NCBI GenBank assembly: GCA_041488235.1
Contig: JBGPOW010000163.1
Span: forward strand, 1 to 10,003
Length of the DNA: 10,003 nt
DNA from: DP-19 sp041488235
GTDB lineage: Bacteria > Desulfobacterota > Binatia > UTPRO1
Direction: 5' to 3'
Part shown: positions 5,542 to 10,003 of the stretch, piece by piece
How positions within the stretch are numbered: the first letter of the stretch is position 1
How the letters are laid out: each line of letters opens with the position of its first letter
Program-made: the position numbers and the translations under genes
The notes under the pieces: generated by a model
Database searches by the model: none
Told to the model about the DNA's origin: nothing
What the model saw: the letters and a program-made list of their open reading frames with translations, nothing else

Positions 5542-7891
5542 ACGACTTGCCGATGCGACTGTCCAGCTCGGTGGCGAGGCGGCCGGAGATCAGCTCGGCC
5601 ATCCAGTTCACCGACGCGCGGATCTGCTCGACGTGATCGCGCGCCTCGGCGCTCAGGGACTCACCCATCTCGTCCTCGAGGAGGTTCAGCCAGATGCGCA
5701 TCGCGGCGAGCGGCTGGCGCAGCTCGTGTGACACGAACGCGAGCACGTCGGTAGCGGCGACGTTGGCGAGCAACCCGCTCTCGGCAGGCGCCGCACCCGC
5801 AGACGACGTTTCGCCGCGCGCCGCGACGGCAGCGGGCGGCGTCTCGTCGCACGCTGGTTCGGTAGGCGCACTCTTCGCGGCCGGCGTGGCCGGTGCTCCC
5901 TCGCCGCACGCGGCGGCGACGGGCGTCGCGCCGGCGGCGAGCGTGGCGACGACGTCGACGAGCTCGACGGGGTCGACGGGCTTCACGACGTGGCGCTGGA
6001 AGCCGGCCTCGATGCCGCGGATGCGGTCCTCGGCGCGGGCGTAGCCGGTGAGCGCGACGGCCGGCACCTCGCCGCCGTCGGCGGCCGGCAGCGCGCGAAT
6101 GCGGCGCAGCAGCGCGAATCCGTCCTCACCGGGGAGGCCGAGGTCGGAGACGAGCGCGTCCGGGCGCCAGCCGTGCAGCGCGTCCATCGCCGCCGCGGCG
6201 GAGTCCGCGAGGCGCACCTCGGCGCCGGCGCGCGCGAGCACGGCGCGGAGCGCGTGTCGGGTGTCCTCGTCGTCGTCGACGACGAGCACGCGGCGATCGC
6301 GCAACCGCTCGCGCGCGAGCACCGGCGCGTCGGCGCCGCTGGCCGTCCCGCGCGGCGCCGACGCGACCGGGCGGCGCGGCAACCGGACGGTGAACGTCGC
6401 ACCGCGGTTCTCGCCGCCGCTCTCGGCGCTCACCTGGCCGCCGTGCAGCTCGACGAGGTACTTGACAATCGCGAGGCCGAGACCGAGACCGCCCTGCGCG
6501 CGTGTCGACCCGCCGTCCGCCTGACGAAAGCGCTCGAACACGCGCGGCAGGAACTCGGGCGAGATGCCTGTGCCGTCGTCACGCACCGTGAGCTCGACGT
6601 CGCGCTCGCGCGCCGCGAGTCGCACCTCCACGTGCCCGCCGCGCGCGGTGAACTTCACCGCGTTCGAGAGCAAATTCCACACGACCTGTTGTAACCGGCC
6701 GGGATCGCCGCCGACGACGGCGGGCGCGCCATCGAGAACGACCGCGAGCGCGACGCCCTTCGCGTCGGCGGCGGGACGCACGGACTCGAGCGCGCGCTCG
6801 ACGACCTCGCTGAGCACGACCGCGTCGACGTCGAGGCGGAGCTTGCCGGTCACGATCCGCGACACGTCGAGCAGATCCTCGACGAGCTGCGCCTGCGCAT
6901 GCGCGTTCGTCTCGATGGCGCGGAGCGCACGCGTCGTCGTGGTCTCGTCGAGTGATCGCGCCTGCAGCATGCGCGTCCAGAGAAGAATCGGCGTGAGCGG
7001 CGCGCGGAGCTCGTGCGAGATCGTCGCGAGGAACTCGTCCTTCGCGCGGCTCGCGGCCTCCGCCTCATCGCGCGCCGCGTGCTCGCGCTCCAGCGACTCG
7101 CGAAGGTCGCGCTCGCTGGCGCGCAGCCGCTCTTCGGCGCGGGTGCGCTCGACGAACAGTCCGATCTGGCGCCCCAGGGTGACGAACGTCGCCAGTAACG
7201 ACTCGTCGGGCTCACGCACGGCGTGAGTGAAGAACTCGACGACCGCGAGCACCGTGCCGCCGGCCGCGACCGGGAACGCGAAGGCGCCGTGCAGATCCTC
7301 TTGGGCGGCGATCGGCGCGCGCGGGAAATTCAGGTCGCCGACAACGTCGGCGACCCATGCCGGTGCGCCCCGCTCCCAGACGCGTCCCGGCAAGCCGACA
7401 CCGCGGGCGAACGTCCGCTCGCGGCTCGCCAGCTCGAATCGCGCCACCGCGACGCCGGGACGACTCCACCGTCCGACGAAGCGCAACACGTCCGCCTGCG
7501 CGTCGACGACCCAGAACGCGCCCCACTCCCAGTCGAGCTGCGTGCAGACGGCCGCGAGGATGCGCGGCATCGCGTCCTCGAACGTCGGCGCCTCCGCGAG
7601 CACACTCGTGACCGCGTGCTGCGCGAGCAGGCGTCGCTCGGCGACGGTCGGCGACCGGCGCTCAGCAGCGTCGCGCGCCGGCGTAACGTGGTCGGCGGCG
7701 TCGGGCGTCGGCGTGAGCCGGCCGGCGGCGCGCACGTACGCGACGCCGATCGCGAGCATCACCGCCGAGACGAGCACGCCGCCGAGACGCAGGAGCGGCC
7801 GCGGACCGAGCAACGTTGCGCGCGCGAGGCAGGCGACGGCGACGACGATGAGCACGTAGCCGAGCGTGCGCGAGCCGCGTTCCACGCTCAT
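5540..7891 (-). CDS. Hybrid sensor histidine kinase: 2 TM, GAF, DHp, ATPase, receiver, second DHp-like segment
   Basis: This 783-residue membrane-anchored phosphorelay kinase has, in order: two N-terminal hydrophobic segments (about 9-28 and 33-53); a GAF sensor domain (about 85-250); a short coiled coil (about 250-285); a DHp domain with H-box EFLATISHELRAPL (H293 phospho-acceptor); an ATPase domain with N-box NLLSNAVKF (N406, N410), G1 DDGTG (438-442) and G2 GGLGLGLAI (467-475); and a receiver domain (about 533-653) with acidic pocket D539-D541, phospho-acceptor D583, T615 and K637. After an Ala/Pro-rich linker (about 654-708) comes a second H-box, LAFVSHELRQPLAAMRIW (H722), in a roughly 70-residue helical DHp-like tail with no ATPase domain. 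GAF sensors bind small ligands or chromophores, but the signal here is unknown. No separate response regulator is adjacent, so output may pass through the receiver, the tail or a distant partner. The ATG at 7891 has no clear Shine-Dalgarno and is divergent from galK. Confidence 0.92.
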   Translation of the reverse strand: MSVERGSRTLGYVLIVVAVACLARATLLGPRPLLRLGGVLVSAVMLAIGVAYVRAAGRLTPTPDAADHVTPARDAAERRSPTVAERRLLAQHAVTSVLAEAPTFEDAMPRILAAVCTQLDWEWGAFWVVDAQADVLRFVGRWSRPGVAVARFELASRERTFARGVGLPGRVWERGAPAWVADVVGDLNFPRAPIAAQEDLHGAFAFPVAAGGTVLAVVEFFTHAVREPDESLLATFVTLGRQIGLFVERTRAEERLRASERDLRESLEREHAARDEAEAASRAKDEFLATISHELRAPLTPILLWTRMLQARSLDETTTTRALRAIETNAHAQAQLVEDLLDVSRIVTGKLRLDVDAVVLSEVVERALESVRPAADAKGVALAVVLDGAPAVVGGDPGRLQQVVWNLLSNAVKFTARGGHVEVRLAARERDVELTVRDDGTGISPEFLPRVFERFRQADGGSTRAQGGLGLGLAIVKYLVELHGGQVSAESGGENRGATFTVRLPRRPVASAPRGTASGADAPVLARERLRDRRVLVVDDDEDTRHALRAVLARAGAEVRLADSAAAAMDALHGWRPDALVSDLGLPGEDGFALLRRIRALPAADGGEVPAVALTGYARAEDRIRGIEAGFQRHVVKPVDPVELVDVVATLAAGATPVAAACGEGAPATPAAKSAPTEPACDETPPAAVAARGETSSAGAAPAESGLLANVAATDVLAFVSHELRQPLAAMRIWLNLLEDEMGESLSAEARDHVEQIRASVNWMAELISGRLATELDSRIGKS

Positions 7892-7981
7892 GAGTGGCGC
7901 CGCCGCACCGATGATCGTCGCACGCGATTACCGTGTCTCAGGTGCGAGGATGGTTGCAAGCGCCTGTGCTAGACGGAGGCA

Positions 7982-9091
7982 ATGCGCGACTTCCTGACGC
8001 TCTTCGGCCGTCCGCCGACCGCTACGGCCGACGCGCCCGGGCGCGTGAATCTCATCGGCGAGCACACCGACTACAACGGCGGCTTCGTCTTGCCGACGGC
8101 GATCCCGCAGCGCAGCACGGTCGAGCTCGCGCCGCGTGACGGCGGACGTGTGCGCGTCGCCAGCGCCGAGCTCGACGGCGGCGCAATCCGCGAGTACCGG
8201 CTCCGCCGCGAGCAACACGGCGGCGACTGGCTCGACTACGTCCAGGGATGCACCGTCGCGCTCGCTCGCGCCGGGTATCGGATCGGCGGCTTCGACGCCC
8301 GCCTGCGCTCGCGGGTACCGATCGGCGCCGGCGTGTCCTCGAGCGCGGCGCTCGAGGTGAGCGTGCTGCGCGCGCTGCGCGCCGCGTTCCGTCTCGATCT
8401 CGACGACGTCGCGCTGGCGCTCGTCGCCCATCGTGCCGAGCACGACTTCGTCGGCGCCCGCGTCGGCGTGATGGACCAGATGGCGGCGAGCCTCGCCGAC
8501 GAGCGCACCGCCCTCTTCCTCGACACTCGCAGCCTCGACTACGAGCGCGTGCCGCTTCCCGCCGACGCTGCGCTCGTCGTGATCGACTCCGGGATCGCGC
8601 ACCACCATCCGTCCGGCGACTACAACACGCGCCGCGAAGAGTGCGAGCGCGCCTGCGTGCTCCTCGGTGTCGCGCAGCTGCGCGACCTGTCGCGCGCCGA
8701 CCTACCGCGGTTGGACGCTCTGCCCGAGCCGATCGGCCGCCGCGCGCGTCACGTGATCACCGAGAACGCGCGCGTGCTCGAAGCCGTCGCGGCGCTACGC
8801 GCCGGCGCGCTCGCGGAGCTGGGACTGCTCCTCGATGCCTCGCATGCATCGCAGCGCGACGACTACGAGGTCTCGGTGCCGGAGATCGACGTGCTCGTCG
8901 CGCTCGCGCGCGCCGATCCGCGCGTCCTCGGCGCGCGCTTGACCGGCGGCGGCTTCGGCGGCGCGATCGTCGTCCTCACTCGCGCCCGCGCAGCCGAAGA
9001 GGTCGCCGCCCGCACCGTCGCCGCGTACGAGTCCTGTACCCGCCGCCACGCGACGATCCTCGTCCCCGACGAATCGAGCAAAGCGCGTTGA
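7982..9091 (+). CDS. galK: Galactokinase
   Basis: This is a GHMP-family kinase that phosphorylates alpha-D-galactose with ATP to galactose-1-phosphate, the first committed step of the Leloir pathway, in the cytoplasm. The 369 residues (slightly shorter than the 382 of E. coli GalK) begin with the galactokinase signature APGRVNLIGEHTDYNGG, with sugar-contacting residues near E27, H28 and D30. They continue with the ATP-binding GHMP motif VPIGAGVSSSAAL (112-124), catalytic D165 in GVMDQ, and the C-terminal motif LTGGGFGGA (320-328). The ATG at 7982 is preceded by GGAGG only two bases away, which is tight. No galT, galE or sugar transporter is in the window, so this is an isolated gal gene. Its TGA overlaps a TTG that opens the remnant of a coupled downstream gene. 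Confidence 0.95.
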   Translation: MRDFLTLFGRPPTATADAPGRVNLIGEHTDYNGGFVLPTAIPQRSTVELAPRDGGRVRVASAELDGGAIREYRLRREQHGGDWLDYVQGCTVALARAGYRIGGFDARLRSRVPIGAGVSSSAALEVSVLRALRAAFRLDLDDVALALVAHRAEHDFVGARVGVMDQMAASLADERTALFLDTRSLDYERVPLPADAALVVIDSGIAHHHPSGDYNTRREECERACVLLGVAQLRDLSRADLPRLDALPEPIGRRARHVITENARVLEAVAALRAGALAELGLLLDASHASQRDDYEVSVPEIDVLVALARADPRVLGARLTGGGFGGAIVVLTRARAAEEVAARTVAAYESCTRRHATILVPDESSKAR

Positions 9092-9150
9092 CGCTCGACG
9101 AGTACGCGCTCACCGATCTGCTCGTGCGCTATTTCTGCTCGTGCGCTATT
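9088..9150 (+). pseudogene. N-terminal stub of an NTF2/SnoaL-like protein
   Basis: A TTG overlapping the galK stop (TTGA) opens a frame reading LTLDEYALTDLLVRYF, which looks like the first helix of SnoaL/NTF2-like small enzymes of the kind that begin with a similar helix ending in 'LLxRYxxAID'. After that the frame runs into CSCAIDG and then into sequence antisense to the convergent SRPBCC gene, with no further family-like residues. The break coincides with the 17-bp tandem duplication. The overlap suggests the gene was once translationally coupled to galK. With about 20 codons left, the family call is tentative. Confidence 0.4.
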
Positions 9151-9151
9151 G
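9118..9151. repeat. 17-bp tandem duplication
   Basis: CTGCTCGTGCGCTATT occurs at 9118-9133 and again at 9135-9150, giving two adjacent 17-bp units that differ only in their last base. The unit length is not a multiple of three, so it shifts the downstream frame of the SnoaL-like stub. The second copy also contains the stop codon of the convergent SRPBCC gene. Confidence 0.8.
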
Positions 9152-9409
9152 ATGGTGCGCCTGGCGCACCTCGCCGCGCCACGCGCCGGTCTCACGACCT
9201 TGCGACTCGATGAACTGCTTGAAGCGCTCGAGATCGCCCTTGACGCGCACCTTCGCGGCGCCGAGCGCGTCGCCGACGTTCTCGACGAAGCCTTCCGGGT
9301 CGTACTTCATCTGCAGCATGATGCGGCACTTGTCGGGCGCCAGGTAGTGGAACGTCACCACCCCGGCGTTCGGTACGTCGACTTCGATCGATGTTTCGAT
9401 GCTCGACAT
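9146..9409 (-). CDS. SRPBCC (cyclase/dehydrase-like) protein with a large internal in-frame deletion
   Basis: This 87-residue protein begins MSSIETSIEVDVP and continues NAGVVTFHYLAPDK, then MLQMKYDPEGFVENVGDAL, then GDLERFKQFIESQGRETGAW. Both parts match the SRPBCC/polyketide-cyclase family, START-like helix-grip proteins that hold hydrophobic ligands in a cavity. As I know the family, roughly 65-70 residues normally lie between the 'xVP' and the 'NAGVVTFH'; here they are absent and the frame is kept at P13/N14 (bases 9371 and 9370). Most of the ligand-cavity strands and the first helices would be gone, so a normal fold is unlikely. The start is firm: AAGGAGG (9423 to 9417) with a seven-base spacer. 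A longer reading from 9562 has no family similarity. The gene is convergent with galK and may be a recently decayed gene or an assembly collapse. Confidence 0.75.
   Translation of the reverse strand: MSSIETSIEVDVPNAGVVTFHYLAPDKCRIMLQMKYDPEGFVENVGDALGAAKVRVKGDLERFKQFIESQGRETGAWRGEVRQAHHQ
9154..9170. repeat. 17-bp near-perfect palindrome at the SRPBCC 3' end
   Basis: GGTGCGCC (9154-9161) and GGCGCACC (9163-9170) are perfect 8-base arms around one T. Located inside the last codons of the SRPBCC gene and 63 bases beyond the galK stop, it could act as a terminator for galK or be a protein-binding site. A one-base loop would open to about three in RNA. No T-run follows. Confidence 0.4.
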
Positions 9410-9416
9410 GCGGTTT

Positions 9417-9423
9417 CCTCCTT
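9417..9423 (-). promoter_or_regulatory. Strong ribosome-binding site fixing the SRPBCC start
   Basis: The minus strand reads AAGGAGG followed by seven bases and ATG, a near-perfect Shine-Dalgarno arrangement. This selects the start at 9409 over the longer frame that opens upstream. Confidence 0.85.
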
Positions 9424-9426
9424 CCT

Positions 9427-9446
9427 CGCCCGCCGTGACGCGGGCG
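9427..9446 (-). promoter_or_regulatory. Hairpin adjoining the SRPBCC ribosome-binding site
   Basis: CGCCCGC (9427-9433) and GCGGGCG (9440-9446) form a perfect 7-bp GC stem with a six-base loop, three bases upstream of the Shine-Dalgarno sequence on the minus strand. In RNA it could influence translation initiation or mark the 5' end of the message. The role is inference. Confidence 0.3.
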
Positions 9447-9681
9447 GTGTGCATCGGACACGAAGTCGCACGTTCCATGCCACGGCGGACACGGCGCCTT
9501 CGTGGCGCGCAGCCTCCGGCGAGGAAGAACTTGCTACAACGGCAAGCAGAAAGGGATCGCAACCTCGCCCTGTGCGGGAGCGCGCCGTCGCAAACGCGCA
9601 GCGGAATTTCGCTTCACCGTTTCGCATGGCCGCGCCGAATCGAGCGTCGCGCCGCGCGGCACGCCGTTCGCTTCGACCCGG

Positions 9682-9709
9682 CGCATACACTTCAGCGCGT
9701 ACACTGCAG
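9682..9709 (+). repeat. Imperfect 14-bp tandem repeat before the acidic-protein gene
   Basis: CGCATACACTTCAG (9682-9695) is followed directly by CGCGTACACTGCAG (9696-9709), with 12 of 14 bases identical. Each copy contains TACACT, a passable -10 hexamer, and the second ends just before the ribosome-binding site. It may be a pair of operator half-sites or a duplicated promoter element. No good -35 was identified. Confidence 0.45.
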
Positions 9710-9716
9710 AAGGAGG
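9710..9716 (+). promoter_or_regulatory. Strong ribosome-binding site fixing the acidic-protein start
   Basis: AAGGAGG followed by a seven-base spacer precedes the ATG at 9724, mirroring the arrangement at the divergent SRPBCC gene. It chooses this start over the frame open from 9502. Confidence 0.85.
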
Positions 9717-9723
9717 GCGTACC

Positions 9724-9888
9724 ATGAGACGCGAAACGCAACAGTCGGCAGCGGGCCGGGAGCAGGCATCGAAGTCCGGCACGGCGAAGAAGCAGCCCCC
9801 GCGCGAAGAGGAAGAGTCCGTACTCGAGAACGAAGAGGACGAGGAGTTCGACGAGGAAGAGGACGAGGAAGACGCGGACGAGGAGTAG
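9724..9888 (+). CDS. 54-residue protein with a basic head and hyperacidic tail
   Basis: The protein is split by charge. Residues 1-27 are polar and net basic (MRRETQQSAAGREQ, then KSGTAKKQPPR). Residues 28-54 are almost entirely Glu and Asp, broken by short neutral positions (SVLEN, EF, A). It has no signal peptide or membrane segment and is probably intrinsically disordered. The excellent Shine-Dalgarno argues that it is translated. I do not recognise a family; acidic tails of this kind occur on nucleic-acid-mimicking, chaperone-like or ribosome-associated small proteins, but nothing here decides between them. The same frame stays open from after its stop to the window edge without a usable start. 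Confidence 0.6.
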   Translation: MRRETQQSAAGREQASKSGTAKKQPPREEEESVLENEEDEEFDEEEDEEDADEE

Positions 9889-10003
9889 CAGCATCGCGGT
9901 CTGAAAGAAGAGACGTGGTTGGCGGTGCGCGCCGCCGCGGCGCCCGCGCGCGCCCGCAGCGCCACCGAGCACGCGCTGCCCGGGGAGGCGGAGACGCGCG
10001 GCA
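9889..10003. other. Terminal 115 bases, nothing assignable
   Basis: GC-rich sequence follows the acidic-protein stop. Frames on both strands remain open mainly because of composition, and none resembles a known protein. A gene truncated by the window edge cannot be excluded. Confidence 0.3.

Larger units (their letters stand above)
9410..9723. other. 314-bp divergent intergenic region
   Basis: The region separates the minus-strand SRPBCC gene from the plus-strand acidic protein gene and should hold both promoters. It contains near-ideal Shine-Dalgarno sequences at each edge, a 7-bp hairpin beside the left one (9427-9446), small inverted repeats (9494-9498 with 9504-9508; 9530-9534 with 9542-9546), and an imperfect 14-bp tandem repeat (9682-9709). 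No convincing -35/-10 pair and no protein-like frame was found. Confidence 0.5.

Noticed and set aside
5990..6694. Plus-strand frames antisense to the kinase
   Set aside because: They mirror the GC-rich kinase codons and have no domain similarity. The kinase frame has all H, N, G1, G2 and receiver motifs.
9146..9562. A longer 138-codon version of the SRPBCC gene starting at 9562
   Set aside because: The added N-terminus is unlike the family and the internal ATG at 9409 has an ideal ribosome-binding site and matches the family start.
9502..9888. A longer 128-codon version of the acidic protein
   Set aside because: The ATG at 9724 has AAGGAGG at seven bases. The upstream part looks like random GC-rich translation.
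9800..9888. A GA-rich repeat array (gaggaagag-type) as a satellite or CRISPR-like repeat
   Set aside because: It is in-frame Glu/Asp coding sequence of the small acidic protein with no regular repeat-spacer spacing.

Overview
The window is about 10 kb of very GC-rich bacterial chromosome. A hand count of bases 2401-2460 gives 45 G+C of 60. The gene content (an IS91-family transposase, a GAF hybrid histidine kinase, an acetohydroxyacid synthase, a galactokinase, an SRPBCC protein) and the strong codon-position bias suggest a large-genome, free-living soil-type bacterium, perhaps Myxococcota or another 'deltaproteobacterial' or Gemmatimonadota-like lineage. No ribosomal or marker gene is present, so the lineage is a guess.

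Left end (1-1819). A minus-strand IS91-family (HUH, Y-transposase) element carries a transposase broken by one missing base close to its C-terminus. The element's own ends were not identified. Centre-left (1820-4149). A 623-residue acetohydroxyacid (acetolactate) synthase catalytic subunit is followed after 17 bases by a small cupin with its own strong ribosome-binding site. This is a likely two-gene operon, with no regulatory small subunit in view.

Middle (4150-5535). Base composition falls sharply (29 G+C of 60 at 5161-5220; 32 of 60 at 4561-4620). The stretch encodes a seven-helix CREST-superfamily (alkaline-ceramidase-like) putative membrane hydrolase and a DUF3303-type small protein. It looks acquired, and core-site-like heptamers around the first gene resemble a decayed integron cassette, although no full attC fold is visible. 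An inverted repeat at its right edge may be a terminator shared with the convergent kinase gene.

Right half. A minus-strand hybrid sensor kinase (two membrane segments, GAF, DHp, ATPase, receiver) ends in a second H-box/DHp-like segment with no second ATPase. Divergent from it is a complete galactokinase. The short tract after galK is eroded: about 20 codons of a translationally coupled NTF2/SnoaL-like gene broken inside a 17-bp tandem duplication, and a convergent SRPBCC protein that appears to have lost about two thirds of its N-terminal half in frame. Last comes a 54-residue protein with a basic N-terminal half and an extremely acidic tail, behind a near-perfect Shine-Dalgarno sequence.

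No tRNA, rRNA or CRISPR array was seen. No complete defence or biosynthetic system is evident. The points most worth checking are the kinase's extra C-terminal DHp, the low-GC CREST/DUF3303 island, and the internally deleted SRPBCC gene.
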